A DNA stretch of 64,000 nucleotides, taken from assembly GCF_000331285.1 (NCBI RefSeq), contig NZ_ANFX01000008.1, forward strand, positions 1-64,000. Reading direction: 5' to 3'. Shown piece by piece: positions 53,711 through 63,016 of the stretch. The position numbers and the translations under genes are program-made. Every line of letters starts with the position of its first letter. Position 1 is the stretch's first letter. Source of the DNA: Porphyrobacter sp. AAP82 (GTDB lineage Bacteria; Pseudomonadota; Alphaproteobacteria; Sphingomonadales; Sphingomonadaceae). The notes beneath the pieces are model-generated. The model did not search any database, was not told where the DNA came from, and saw only the letters and a program-made list of their open reading frames with translations.

Positions 53711-54655
53711 CTAGATCACCGGAAAGCAGGCGATCCCGGCGCGTTTCAGTGCTTTGCAGGTCGCGTGGGCATCGGGGGCCGAGGCGCGCAATCGGTAGTA
53801 TTGCTTGCCGTTCACCATCGCCGGGATGACCGCCATCCGCATGCCCTTCAGCACGGGGCGCTGCGCTGTGAGCGTCTCCCACTGCGCCGCCGCCTCCGCC
53901 GCCGAAAGCGCGGCGGCGAGCTGGATCGTCTGCTGCCCGGCAACGCCGGTTGGCGATACGGGGATGGTCCGGGCCGCGGGCAAGCGCGGCGCGGGACCAG
54001 TCGGTGCAGCGGCAGCCAGCGCCGGGCGCTCGCGCTGTAGCAGCGCCGGCGCGATCGGCACCACGGCGTCGCTGCGCTGCGCCAGCGCCAGCGCCGCCCC
54101 GCCATCCGCAAGTGGCTCATCGGTCACGATGACCGCGGTCGTCGTCGGCCCGGTGATCTTGAACAGTTCGGCGGCGAAAGCGGCGGGGATGCGGATGCAG
54201 CCGTGCGAGGCCGGATAGCCGGGCAGACGTCCGGCATGGATCGCGATCCCGCTCCACGTCAGGCGCTGCATCCACGGCATCGGCGCGTTGCTGTAGAGGT
54301 TCGAGCGGTGGTAGCGCTTCTTCTGAAGGATCGCGAAAGTGCCGGTCGGCGTCCGCTTCCCGCGTTTGCCGGTGGAGACCGGGCTCGACCGCCACAACAC
54401 GCCGTCCCGGAACACGTGCATTTGCTGCGTTTTGAGGCTGACGGTGATGACGACGCCGCTCTGGAGCACCTGCCCCACCGTCCTTGAGAGCGGCGGCGCA
54501 ACGGCCGGTACCGGATCGGCCGCTACCTGTTCGGCCGCAAATGCGGGCGCGCTCACTGGCGAGGCGCCGCCTGTTGCAACAACGGCGGCAAGGCTCGCCA
54601 ATGCCAGAAGCGCGGCAGGCAGCAGCCAGACACTATAGAGCCGCAAGCGCCGCAC
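53711..54655 (-). CDS. L,D-transpeptidase (YkuD) with SPOR domain, exported
   Basis: A 314-residue envelope enzyme. The GTG start at 54655 has GGAGG at good spacing. The N-terminus is a signal or anchor (LYSVWLLPAALLALASLAAV). The YkuD catalytic domain has HVFRDGVLWRSSPVSTGKRG, IAIHAGRLPGYPAS and the motif SHGCIRIP with the nucleophile Cys. After an Ala/Pro linker the C-terminal 75 residues (from AAAQWETLTAQRPVLKGM to KALKRAGIACFPVI) look like a SPOR domain, which binds glycan strands lacking stem peptides. It would make 3-3 crosslinks or attach lipoproteins. It is divergent from the next gene. 53474-53710 (237 bp) contains no clear gene. Confidence 0.85.
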   Translation of the reverse strand: MRRLRLYSVWLLPAALLALASLAAVVATGGASPVSAPAFAAEQVAADPVPAVAPPLSRTVGQVLQSGVVITVSLKTQQMHVFRDGVLWRSSPVSTGKRGKRTPTGTFAILQKKRYHRSNLYSNAPMPWMQRLTWSGIAIHAGRLPGYPASHGCIRIPAAFAAELFKITGPTTTAVIVTDEPLADGGAALALAQRSDAVVPIAPALLQRERPALAAAAPTGPAPRLPAARTIPVSPTGVAGQQTIQLAAALSAAEAAAQWETLTAQRPVLKGMRMAVIPAMVNGKQYYRLRASAPDAHATCKALKRAGIACFPVI

Positions 54656-54819
54656 TGCGCACCTCCGTTAATCCGAAGAGTTAACGGTTAAGCGGTTGCG
54701 AATTTCCGGGCAAGACCCGTTCGCCCCTGGCAGGGGCCTTGCGCATATCGGACCGGGCGCGCGCCCTCTTGCCTAACACAGGCCCAGGCTTATGATGCAA
54801 CCGACAAGAGAGGGACATC

Positions 54820-55902
54820 ATGTTTGCATTCAATCGCTTCGTTGCATCGGCAGCGCTCGCTTCTGCGGCGTGGACCGGAGCCTCGGTGCCGCTCGCCGCG
54901 CAGGAACAGGCTGCCCCGGAACGCCCCGCTGCGACCTGGCGCCACGACCGCAGCGGGCTGACCCTTTCCGCCGTTCTCGCCGGTTTCACGCGCGGCGACA
55001 GCAAGCAGTTCGATGCGGAGGGCTACAATATCGGCATCAACTTCCGCGATCCGCAGAGCCGCAGCTGGGCGGACCTCTACATCTATCGCGCCGCGCCTGC
55101 CTCGGTCGCGGTGTTGGGCGATCGCGCGGCAGCGGGCATGTTTGCCAACCCGATGCTCGGCGATGTCGATGCGAACGCGGTCAGCATCGTGCGCTTCACC
55201 CCGCCCGCAGGCGCGGGCGACAAGAGCGGTCTCAGGATCGTCACGCCGACCAAGGGCGAACTCACCTCGAGCGGGCTGGCAATCTGGCTTCACGATGGCT
55301 GGCTGGTGAAGCTGCGGATGAGCTCCAAAACCCTGGATGCTGCCACCCTGGAGGCGCGGATGAGCCAGTTCATCGCCGCAGTGACATTGCCCGCCGCCAC
55401 CCGCCCAGCCCCTGCCTTCGCCGAGCTGCGCGATTGCGCCGCGCCGATGAAGCCGGGGAAGAAGGCCAGGCTGGTAGAGCTCGACGTGACGGGCTCGATC
55501 ATGATCGGCGGGCTGCTCGGCGGAGCCAGCGAGGAGTTGGCCGAGACCGGAGTGTCGGTGGCCGATGGCGCCGCCGATCCGGTGTGGTGCCGCGACGCCG
55601 GATCGCAGCCGCAATATGGCATTTACCGGCGCGAGGGCATAGCCGAGACCTATCTGATCGCGCTTGGCGACACCGGCACCAGTCTGTCGGTCGCGGGCTA
55701 TGATGCAGGGCCCTTGATGAAGCCGTCCAAGGGCTTCCTCGTGACCCAGTCGAACGGTGTAACCGAGCAGGTCTACCCGCCCTTCGACAGGCTTCCCACC
55801 CCCGAGCAGGCGCTGGGCCTGCCGGGCAAGGTCAGCCCGGTCTTCTCGGCCGGCCTGCTCGCCGAGAACAAGGGCACGACGATCATGGTGACGGGCAAGT
55901 GA
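54820..55902 (+). CDS. Hypothetical exported protein
   Basis: A 360-residue protein with a Sec signal peptide (FVASAALASAAWTGASVPLA) cleaved near AAQEQA. The mature part is beta-rich with features like RHDRSGLTLSAVLAGFTRGD and WADLYIYRAAPASVAVLGDR. Two cysteines (LRDCAAP and VWCRDAG) may form a disulfide. I do not recognise a domain. AGGGACATC precedes the ATG. The gene is divergent from the L,D-transpeptidase gene and convergent with the chemoreceptor gene; its position between moxR and its VWA partner is probably accidental. Confidence 0.6.
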   Translation: MFAFNRFVASAALASAAWTGASVPLAAQEQAAPERPAATWRHDRSGLTLSAVLAGFTRGDSKQFDAEGYNIGINFRDPQSRSWADLYIYRAAPASVAVLGDRAAAGMFANPMLGDVDANAVSIVRFTPPAGAGDKSGLRIVTPTKGELTSSGLAIWLHDGWLVKLRMSSKTLDAATLEARMSQFIAAVTLPAATRPAPAFAELRDCAAPMKPGKKARLVELDVTGSIMIGGLLGGASEELAETGVSVADGAADPVWCRDAGSQPQYGIYRREGIAETYLIALGDTGTSLSVAGYDAGPLMKPSKGFLVTQSNGVTEQVYPPFDRLPTPEQALGLPGKVSPVFSAGLLAENKGTTIMVTGK

Positions 55903-55924
55903 CCCCTGTGCGAAGCCGGGTGGA

Positions 55925-57349
55925 TCAGTCGAAGCTGTAGGCCAGCTCGAAGTCGCCCCAACGCCGACCGCCGAAATAGAGCGGGACGTAGACGTTGCGC
56001 ACCACCACGTAGCTGTCGCCGTCGCCCTCCTGGCGGTAGACCGCCATCATGTAGGGCGCGGAGGAAACCTTGGCCTTGCGGTCGATCGCCTCGAGCATGA
56101 TGCGGCCATTGCGGCAGAACTGGGTGTCGTGGTTGAGATCGCCGGTCGGGGTGCGGCTGCGTTCGGAAAGGTGGGTCGGCAGAAACCCGTTCATGTCGGT
56201 GCAGGCGGCGGCCAGCACGCGCGGATCGCTCGCCTTGCCGCGGTCGAGGAAGGGGCGCCATTCGGCATGGGCCCAATCCGTCAGGCGGGTGCGAAACAGC
56301 GGCGGATTGGTCCCCGGCACGCTCTGGTAATCGGTATCGAACAGCGCGGCGATGGTTATCGCACCGCGCGCCAGCGCCGCTTCGGTGTGCTGGCCCAGCT
56401 CCTGCACCATCGCCTGAGCCATTGCGACCATGGCGCTGTCCTCGGGGCTCAGGCCCGCGTGGACAATGCGGTCGAACATCTCGGAGGCGGTAATCTCCAG
56501 CTCTTCCATCTTGCGGTGCGCGCCGTGGAGCCGGTCCTCATTGGACCGTGCGGCGGCATCGAAGCCGGTCAGCACGCGCTGGACCTTGTCCACATGGCTG
56601 CTGATCGTGCCGGTGGAGCGGGCGATGACGTCGTTCTGCTTGTCGACCTCTTCCACCAGCGCGCCGACATTGGCGATGGTGCTCTCGATCCGCGCGACAG
56701 AAGCGCGCGCCTCGCCGCTGGCCTTTGAACCCGCCTCGATCCGCCCGATCACCACCTCGGCCTCGCCGCCCAGCGCGTCGATGGTGTGGGCGATTTCCTC
56801 GGTCGCCTTGCGGGTGTCGTTGGCAAGGCTCTTCACCTCGCTTGCAACCACCGCGAAGGTGCGGCCGGCATCGCCTGCCCGCATCGCCTCGATCGTGGCG
56901 TTCAAGGCAAGGATGTTGGTCGTCTCGGCAATCTCGCCGATGTCATGCGCACTGCGGCGCACCTGCTCCATCGCGGCCGAGAAGCTGGTGACATGCTGCC
57001 CCAAGGTGTCGACCAGTTCGATCAGCGAGGCGATCTGGCCCAGCGAGGACTGGATCAGCGCCGTGCCTTCGGACAGGCGCTCGATCGCCCGTTCGGACAG
57101 CAGGCGCGCCTCGTCGGAGGCTTCGGCAACCTTGGTCTGGTCGGCCTCCAGCGCGCGCACGGTCTCGGCCAGTGCCTCGTGCTCGGACCGCAGCGTTTTG
57201 GACGAGGCGATTACCGCTTCGACGACGCCTGCCACATCGGTGCAGCCGACAGTCACCGCCCCGCAGCTCTCGGGGATCATCCCCAAGGCATGGGCATTGG
57301 CGGTATCGATGGCGAGAGAATTCATATGCGGTTCGCGGCCCTGTTGCAT
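55925..57349 (-). CDS. Soluble methyl-accepting chemotaxis-type protein, C-terminal sensor
   Basis: A 474-residue protein without membrane segments. The signalling domain comes first: a coiled coil ([20 protein letters not shown]) and the conserved hairpin tip [20 protein letters not shown] followed by [17 protein letters not shown]-terminal region of about 170 residues (from [19 protein letters not shown], through [14 protein letters not shown], to [12 protein letters not shown]) resembles a sensory Cache/PAS-like module. The order signalling then sensor is reversed from normal receptors. The start could be the ATG at 57349 or 57325. No che genes are nearby; role may be cytoplasmic signalling. 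Confidence 0.8.
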   Translation of the reverse strand: MQQGREPHMNSLAIDTANAHALGMIPESCGAVTVGCTDVAGVVEAVIASSKTLRSEHEALAETVRALEADQTKVAEASDEARLLSERAIERLSEGTALIQSSLGQIASLIELVDTLGQHVTSFSAAMEQVRRSAHDIGEIAETTNILALNATIEAMRAGDAGRTFAVVASEVKSLANDTRKATEEIAHTIDALGGEAEVVIGRIEAGSKASGEARASVARIESTIANVGALVEEVDKQNDVIARSTGTISSHVDKVQRVLTGFDAAARSNEDRLHGAHRKMEELEITASEMFDRIVHAGLSPEDSAMVAMAQAMVQELGQHTEAALARGAITIAALFDTDYQSVPGTNPPLFRTRLTDWAHAEWRPFLDRGKASDPRVLAAACTDMNGFLPTHLSERSRTPTGDLNHDTQFCRNGRIMLEAIDRKAKVSSAPYMMAVYRQEGDGDSYVVVRNVYVPLYFGGRRWGDFELAYSFD

Positions 57350-57461
57350 GGTCTGCGGGACACTAGGCAGATGATGGTAAGCAAGCGGTTAAGATTTGCC
57401 CTGTCGCCCTCGCAAGAATGGGGACTGGTCAGGCGCGCGGGCGCGGGTTAAGCGTTCACCC

Positions 57462-58646
57462 ATGTTCTTCAATTTCGTCGACGAGCTTCGCGCCGCCGGG
57501 ATCGGCGCCTCCTTCAAAGAGCACCTCACCTTGCTTGAGGCGCTCGACAAGGACGTGATCGAGCAGACGCCCGAGGCCTTCTATTACCTGTCCCGCGCAA
57601 CCTTCGTGAAGGACGAAGGGCTGCTCGATCGCTTCGACCAGGTGTTCCAGAAGGTCTTCAAGGGGATCATGACCGATTACGGCCAGAACCCGGTCGACAT
57701 CCCCGAGGACTGGCTGAAGGCGGTCGCCGAGAAGTTCCTGACGCTCGAGGAGATGGAGAAGATCAAGTCGCTGGGTGACTGGGACGAGATCATGGAGACG
57801 CTCAAGAAGCGGCTCGAGGAACAGGAAAAGCGCCACCAGGGCGGCAACAAGTGGATCGGCACGGGGGGCACCTCGCCCTTCGGCAATTCGGGCTACAACC
57901 CCGAAGGCGTGCGCATCGGCGGTGAGGCCAAGCACGGCCGCGCGGTCAAGGTGTGGGAAAAGCGCGAGTTCAAGAACCTCGACAACACCAAGGAACTCGG
58001 CACCCGCAACATCAAGATGGCCTTGCGGCGTCTGCGCCGCTTCGCCCGCGAAGGCGCAGCGGACGAATTGGACATTCCCGGCACCATCGAAGGCACCGCC
58101 AAGCAGGGCTGGCTCGATATCAGGATGCGGCCCGAACGCAGGAATGCCGTCAAACTGCTGCTGTTCCTCGATGTCGGCGGGTCGATGGACCCCTTCATCA
58201 AGCTGGTGGAAGAACTGTTCAGCGCCGCCACAGCGGAGTTCAAGAACCTCGAATTCTTCTACTTCCACAACTGCCTGTATGAAGGCGTGTGGAAGGACAA
58301 TAAGCGCCGCTGGCAGGAACGCACCAAGACCTGGGATGTTCTCCACAAATACGGCCACGATTACAAGATCGTGTTCGTGGGCGATGCGGCGATGAGTCCC
58401 TACGAGATCACCCATCCGGGCGGCTCGGTCGAACACATGAACGAGGAAGCGGGCGCGGTGTGGCTCCAGCGCGTCGCCAACACCTACCCCGCGACCGTGT
58501 GGCTCAACCCCGTGCCCGAAAAGCAGTGGGGCTATTCGCAGTCGACCAAGATGATCAAGCAGCTGGTCGGCGACCGGATGTATCCGCTGACGCTCGAAGG
58601 GCTGGATGACGCGATGCGGGAGCTGTCGCGGAAGCACGGGGCTTGA
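57462..58646 (+). CDS. CoxE-like VWA domain protein
   Basis: A 394-residue protein with an N-terminal helical domain (FFNFVDELRAAGIGASFKEH, EALDKDVIEQTPEAFYYLSR) and a C-terminal von Willebrand A domain where the MIDAS motif reads FLDVGGSMDPF. The usual first Ser of DxSxS is Gly here, a feature common in this subgroup. It is the expected partner of the MoxR ATPase gene (same strand, 4 kb upstream). Functions of CoxE-MoxR pairs include maturation of metalloenzymes, but the target is unknown here. Start ATG 57462. Overlaps the next gene by one base (TGATG). Confidence 0.85.
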   Translation: MFFNFVDELRAAGIGASFKEHLTLLEALDKDVIEQTPEAFYYLSRATFVKDEGLLDRFDQVFQKVFKGIMTDYGQNPVDIPEDWLKAVAEKFLTLEEMEKIKSLGDWDEIMETLKKRLEEQEKRHQGGNKWIGTGGTSPFGNSGYNPEGVRIGGEAKHGRAVKVWEKREFKNLDNTKELGTRNIKMALRRLRRFAREGAADELDIPGTIEGTAKQGWLDIRMRPERRNAVKLLLFLDVGGSMDPFIKLVEELFSAATAEFKNLEFFYFHNCLYEGVWKDNKRRWQERTKTWDVLHKYGHDYKIVFVGDAAMSPYEITHPGGSVEHMNEEAGAVWLQRVANTYPATVWLNPVPEKQWGYSQSTKMIKQLVGDRMYPLTLEGLDDAMRELSRKHGA

Positions 58647-59023
58647 TGAGGCGCCTGTTGGCCGCGGTGGTCGCCGGGGTGGTGTTCTTTGCCCTGTTCG
58701 TCTCGCTCATCAACCGCGGCGCGATGTTGGTCTGGCCGGCCTATGGCGAGGCCTTCCCCACGAACAGCTTTTCCTCTGGCATGATGATCCTGCGGCTGTG
58801 CATGGGCGCCGCGGCTCTGCTCGGGTCGGGTTATCTCGTCGCCGCCATTTCGCGAGTGAAGCATCTCGCCGCAATCATCGCCGCAGGCGTGCTGTTGCTG
58901 CTCGGCGGCACGGTCCACCTGAACGAGCCGATCTGGTCATCCTTCCCGCTGTGGTATCACATCGCCTTCATCGGATCGATTGTCCCGGCGGTGCTCATCG
59001 GCGCACGGCTGCGCAGGGCGTGA
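58646..59023 (+). CDS. Small hypothetical membrane protein
   Basis: A 125-residue membrane protein with four hydrophobic segments (LLAAVVAGVVFFALFVSLI; MMILRLCMGAAALLGSGYLV; LAAIIAAGVLLLLGGTVHL; YHIAFIGSIVPAVLIGARL). I recognise no family. The ATG overlaps the VWA gene's stop by one base, and the stop overlaps the next gene's GTG by 4 nt, so it is part of the VWA-DUF817 operon. The residues WPAYGEAFPTNSFSSGMM resemble a loop in small two-component permease-like proteins, but that is not conclusive. Confidence 0.65.
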   Translation: MRRLLAAVVAGVVFFALFVSLINRGAMLVWPAYGEAFPTNSFSSGMMILRLCMGAAALLGSGYLVAAISRVKHLAAIIAAGVLLLLGGTVHLNEPIWSSFPLWYHIAFIGSIVPAVLIGARLRRA

Positions 59024-59853
59024 ACCACACCCGCTTCGAGGCGATCCGCCTCCGGCTCGAGGCGTTCGACCCGGGCACGGGCTGGCGGCTATGGCTCTAC
59101 GAATTCCTGCTGTTCGGCTTCAAGCAGGGATGGGCGTGCCTGTTCGGCGGATTGCTGCTCGCGCTGCTGCTCGGCACGCACCTGTTCTATCCCGACCGCG
59201 CAGCCCTTCACCGCTATGACTTCCTGACCCTCGCCGCCATCGCCATCCAAGCCGCAATGCTCGCCTTCCGGCTCGAGACATGGCGAGAAGCTCGCGTCAT
59301 CCTCATCTTCCACGTCGTCGGCACGGTGATGGAGCTGTTCAAGACGGTGGCCGGATCATGGACCTATCCCGAGGCGAGCGTGCTGCATATCGGCGCGGTG
59401 CCGTTGTTCTCTGGCTTCATGTATGCCGCCGTCGGCAGCTACATCGCGCGGGTGTGGCGGATCTTCGACTTCCGCTTCAGCCACTATCCGCCCGCATGGA
59501 CGACATGGGCCTTGGCGGCGGCGATCTATGCCAACTTCTTCACCCACCATTACGTCTTGGACATCCGCTGGGGACTGTTTGCCGCCACGGCTGCGATCTT
59601 CTGGCGCACCCGCGTCCACTTCATGAACTGGCGCGTCCATCGCTGGATGCCGCTTCTGGTCGGCTTCGGCCTCGTCGCATTGTTCATCTGGTTTGCCGAG
59701 AACATCGCCACCTTCGCCAATGCCTGGAACTATCCCGGGCAGGAGAAGGAGTGGAAGATGGTCAGCCTCGCCAAGTATGGCAGCTGGTACCTGCTGATGC
59801 TGATCAGCTTCGTGCTGGTGACGATGGTGCAGCCCGTGCGGGAGCCGGACTAG
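59020..59853 (+). CDS. DUF817 family membrane protein
   Basis: A 277-residue membrane protein starting with GTG that overlaps the previous stop (GTGA). WLYEFLLFGFKQGWACLFGG and ETWREARVILIFHVVGTVME are typical DUF817 sequences; the C-terminus FIWFAENIATFANAWNYPGQ followed by WKMVSLAKYGSWYLLMLISF is the conserved end. About seven hydrophobic helices are present. Function is unknown. It overlaps the convergent MFS gene by 4 nt. It belongs to the operon with the VWA protein and the small membrane protein. Confidence 0.85.
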   Translation: MNHTRFEAIRLRLEAFDPGTGWRLWLYEFLLFGFKQGWACLFGGLLLALLLGTHLFYPDRAALHRYDFLTLAAIAIQAAMLAFRLETWREARVILIFHVVGTVMELFKTVAGSWTYPEASVLHIGAVPLFSGFMYAAVGSYIARVWRIFDFRFSHYPPAWTTWALAAAIYANFFTHHYVLDIRWGLFAATAAIFWRTRVHFMNWRVHRWMPLLVGFGLVALFIWFAENIATFANAWNYPGQEKEWKMVSLAKYGSWYLLMLISFVLVTMVQPVREPD

Positions 59854-61145
59854 GCGCCCTTTTGATCCAGCTCCGCATCCAGATGCAGGCTGCACCGCCA
59901 GAAGAAGAACGCCGGCACCAGCCCCAGCACCGCCGCGCCGTAGAGCACGTAGCGCACGCTATCCGCGCCGTAGACGGGTTGCAGCCAGTCCGACAGCATC
60001 CCGAAGAACAGCGGTCCGAGGCCCAGCCCGATGAGGTTCTGGAAAAACAGCAGGCTCGCCGCCGCAATCGCCCTCGCCCGCAGCGGGACAAGGCCTTGCG
60101 CCGCCGAATAGCACGGCCCGTAGTAGAGCGAGTTGAACACCGTCGGCAGGAACAGCAGCACCAGCGCCAGCGGCCAGGTCGGCGCGTGATAGGCGGCAAT
60201 CGCGAGCGGCACCGCCAGCGCCATCCCGATCGCAGGCGCGCTCAGCACGTGGCGGCGGTTTGTCGCGCCGAACCGGTCGGCGAGATAGCCACCCGCCCAT
60301 GTGCCGAGGATCCCCGCAGCGCCGCCCAAGAGGCCGAAGGACAGCCCCACCTCCCCCGGTGACAGGTCATGGGTGCGCTGGAAGAAGATCGTGGTCCAGG
60401 TGGTTTTGCCGTAAGACAGGAATGACGCCGCCGAGCCCGCGCAGACCAGCAGCACGAAAGCGCGCGAGCGCATGACTTCGGCCACCGCTTTCCCGAGCGG
60501 CAGCGCGGCAGGCTGGCTCTTGGCGCGCAACACCGCCGCGGCGTCAGAACGGCGCGGGTCGCGCAAGCCGAACCACACGACCAGCGACAGCACGACGCCG
60601 GGAAGTCCCACCACCACGAAGGCTTCGCGCCATCCGAGAAAGTCGGCGAGCAGCCCGCCGATCACCATCCCCAGCAGCGATCCGACCGGAATACCCAGCG
60701 AATAGAAGGCCAGCGCCGAGGCGCGCTTTTCAGGGGGCACCATGTCGCTGATCAGCGAATGCGCAGGCGGCGTGCAGCCCGCCTCCCCCACTCCGACCCC
60801 GATCCGGGCGAGCAGCAATTGCCAGAAATTCTGCGCGAGGCCGCACAGCGCGGTCATCCCCGACCACAGCGCGAGCGCCACGGCGATGAGCTGCGGGCGG
60901 CTCGTCGTCTCGCGGTCGGCGAAACGGGCGATGGGAATGCCCAGCACTGTGTAGAACAAGGCGAAGGCCAGCCCCGTCATCAGCCCGATCTGGGTGTCGG
61001 AAAGGTCGAGATCGCGCGCGATCGGCTCGGCAAGGATGTTGACGATCTGGCGGTCGATGAAATTGAAAACATAGACCGTGAGCAGGATCCACAAGGTCAG
61101 CCTTGCCGATTGCACGCCGGTCCCGCTCGCTGCCGCGGTTGCCAT
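59850..61145 (-). CDS. MFS transporter, Spinster-like
   Basis: A 431-residue 12-TM transporter. FNFIDRQIVNILAEPIARDL, followed by SDTQIGLMTGLAFALFYTVL and GIPIARFADR, is characteristic of the Spinster-like (Spns) MFS group common in sphingomonads. LARIGVGVGEAGCTPPAHSL and SLISDMVPPEKRASALAFYS add support. The ATG at 61145 (after GGGAGAGAGACAGAGA) is preferred to the ATG at 61184. The substrate is unknown. 77 bp downstream of the DUF1343 gene on the same strand; co-transcription possible. Confidence 0.85.
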   Translation of the reverse strand: MATAAASGTGVQSARLTLWILLTVYVFNFIDRQIVNILAEPIARDLDLSDTQIGLMTGLAFALFYTVLGIPIARFADRETTSRPQLIAVALALWSGMTALCGLAQNFWQLLLARIGVGVGEAGCTPPAHSLISDMVPPEKRASALAFYSLGIPVGSLLGMVIGGLLADFLGWREAFVVVGLPGVVLSLVVWFGLRDPRRSDAAAVLRAKSQPAALPLGKAVAEVMRSRAFVLLVCAGSAASFLSYGKTTWTTIFFQRTHDLSPGEVGLSFGLLGGAAGILGTWAGGYLADRFGATNRRHVLSAPAIGMALAVPLAIAAYHAPTWPLALVLLFLPTVFNSLYYGPCYSAAQGLVPLRARAIAAASLLFFQNLIGLGLGPLFFGMLSDWLQPVYGADSVRYVLYGAAVLGLVPAFFFWRCSLHLDAELDQKGA

Positions 61146-61222
61146 TCTCTGTCTCTCTCCCATCGGTGGCAGGTGTTCCGCCATCCGCTTGTCATGCGCG
61201 CTGCGGCGTCATGACGTCACTT

Positions 61223-62428
61223 TCAATAAAGCAGGTGATGCCGCACCTCGGCAATCCATGCCGCCTCGTCGTGTGACGTCACCGTGTCGAGATCGGCAGG
61301 GCGCGCGGCGGGGTCGTCGACCCATTCGCGCAAGCCCGGCCCGCCGTTGATCACGTCGATCGCGAGGCGGGTGACTTCGTACTCGTACGGAAAATCGCGC
61401 CACAGCGGGTAATCGGGATAGAGCATCCGGATCGCCTTGAAGGCGAGCGCCTGTAGCCGCCAGGGCTTGAAGCTGTCGTGGTTGTAGAAAGACCCTTCTG
61501 CATGAATCATCAATGCATTGCAGAGCATTCCTTGGTGCTTGTGGAAGGTCGGCTCGAACCAGCATTCGCGGATGGCGCAGCCCGCCAGCCACTCGGGCGC
61601 GAGCGTGTTCATCACCTTCAGCACCGCGCCCGCGTCAATATCCGGAGCGCCGAACAGCACTTCGAGCGGCCGCGTCGTGCCCCGCCCTTCGGACAGCGTC
61701 GTGCCCTCCAGCATCACCGTGCCAGCATAGGCCCGCGCCATGTTGAGGTTGGCCGCATTGGGCGAGGGATTGATCCACAGGCGTGACGCCGGCCACCCGA
61801 AGCCGTCGGCATCATCGGGACGCCAGCCCTCCATCGCCACCACTGTGTAGGCGACGTCGAGACCGAAATGCGCGATGAACCAGTGGCCCATCTCGCCCAT
61901 GGTGAGGCCGTGGCGCATCGGCATCGGCGCGGCGCCGACAAAACTCTCCTGTCCGCGCAGGAGCATCAACCCTTCGACCGGGCGCCCGGCAGGGTTGGGG
62001 CGATCAAGCACCCATACCTCCTTGCCGGCCTTGGCCGCTTCCTCGAGCAGATACAGCAGCGTGGTCACGAAGGTGTAGATCCGGCAGCCCAAGTCCTGAA
62101 GGTCGAACAGGAACACATCGGCGCTCGACATCATCCGCCCCGTCGGGCGGCGCACCTCGCCATAGAGCGAAAAGATCGGGATGCCGTAGCGCGGGTCCAT
62201 CTCGTCCGCGGTCTCGACCATGTTGTCCTGCTTGTCGCCCTTGAGGCCGTGCTGCGGGCCGAAGGCGCTGTTCACCTGTACGCCTGCCGCAATCAGCGCA
62301 TCGAGGCTGTGGGTCAGATCTGCGGTCACGCTCCCAGGGTGCGCGACCAGCGCAACGCGGCGGTCCTTCAATCGGGCGAGGAGTTCGGGGTCGGCGAGCA
62401 ACCGGTCGATACCGTTCATCATGGGCAT
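61223..62428 (-). CDS. DUF1343 family protein (NamZ-like exo-beta-N-acetylmuramidase)
   Basis: A 401-residue protein of the DUF1343 family, to which the exo-acting N-acetylmuramidase NamZ of Bacillus subtilis belongs. GIDRLLADPELLARLKDRRV, GPQHGLKGDKQDNM followed by MVETADEMDPRYGIPIFSLYG, and NPAGRPVEGLMLL and GTTLSEGRGTTRPLEVLFGA are family landmarks. Start is among closely spaced ATGs at 62428, 62422 and 62419. No signal peptide is visible, unlike in secreted NamZ, so the product may act in cytoplasmic muropeptide recycling. Divergent from tspO. Confidence 0.85.
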   Translation of the reverse strand: MPMMNGIDRLLADPELLARLKDRRVALVAHPGSVTADLTHSLDALIAAGVQVNSAFGPQHGLKGDKQDNMVETADEMDPRYGIPIFSLYGEVRRPTGRMMSSADVFLFDLQDLGCRIYTFVTTLLYLLEEAAKAGKEVWVLDRPNPAGRPVEGLMLLRGQESFVGAAPMPMRHGLTMGEMGHWFIAHFGLDVAYTVVAMEGWRPDDADGFGWPASRLWINPSPNAANLNMARAYAGTVMLEGTTLSEGRGTTRPLEVLFGAPDIDAGAVLKVMNTLAPEWLAGCAIRECWFEPTFHKHQGMLCNALMIHAEGSFYNHDSFKPWRLQALAFKAIRMLYPDYPLWRDFPYEYEVTRLAIDVINGGPGLREWVDDPAARPADLDTVTSHDEAAWIAEVRHHLLY

Positions 62429-62512
62429 CAGCGATGGAACATCGCCTGCGCAAAGGCAATCCTTGGGAATGAGGGCTGGGAACATTGTCCGCCGTGTGCC
62501 AGTTAGGTGCCC

Positions 62513-63016
62513 ATGGACATCGACTGGACACCCGCAGCCATTGCCGCTGGCTGGGCAATCATCCTCGGCGGTGCGGGCGGCGCGCTGACCGAGATCGGCC
62601 AGTGGTATCGCGACCTTCGCAAGCCGCCATGGCAACCGCCCGACTGGCTGTTCGGCCCGGCCTGGACGGTCATCCTCGCCCTGGCGGGGTGGAGCTTCTA
62701 CATCGGCCTCACCGAGGCCCCCACGCCCGAGGCGCGGATTGCGGTCTGGGCGCTGTTCATCGCCAATTTCACGCTCCATTTCATGTGGTCGCCGCTGTTC
62801 TTCAAGCTGAAGCGACCCGACTGGGCGCTCGCCGAGAATGTCTTCCTGTGGCTTTCGGTGGTGGCGCTGATGGTGGTGCTGCCGCGCTTGGTGGGCAACG
62901 CCTTTGCGGGCTGGCTGAACGTCCCCTATTTCATCTGGGTGAGCTTTGCCTTCGTGCTCAACTGGAAGATCGTGCAGTTGAACCGCCCCTTCGTGACCGC
63001 AGCTCCGACGGGTTAA
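62513..63016 (+). CDS. tspO: TspO/MBR family protein (tryptophan-rich sensory protein)
   Basis: A 167-residue membrane protein with five helices. WYRDLRKPPWQPPDWLFGPA followed by WTVILALAGWSFYI is the family signature, and NFTLHFMWSPLFFKLKRPDW is the tryptophan-rich core. TspO binds tetrapyrroles and sterols and in Rhodobacter controls photosynthesis-gene expression. The ATG at 62513 is preferred to a GTG at 62507. The 3' end overlaps the convergent DOMON-like gene by 4 nt. Confidence 0.9.
   Translation: MDIDWTPAAIAAGWAIILGGAGGALTEIGQWYRDLRKPPWQPPDWLFGPAWTVILALAGWSFYIGLTEAPTPEARIAVWALFIANFTLHFMWSPLFFKLKRPDWALAENVFLWLSVVALMVVLPRLVGNAFAGWLNVPYFIWVSFAFVLNWKIVQLNRPFVTAAPTG

Noticed and set aside
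54668..54691. Cluster of TTAA motifs before the L,D-transpeptidase gene, as possible CtrA box
   Set aside because: The spacings are 9 and 3 bases, not the 7 required for TTAA-N7-TTAA.
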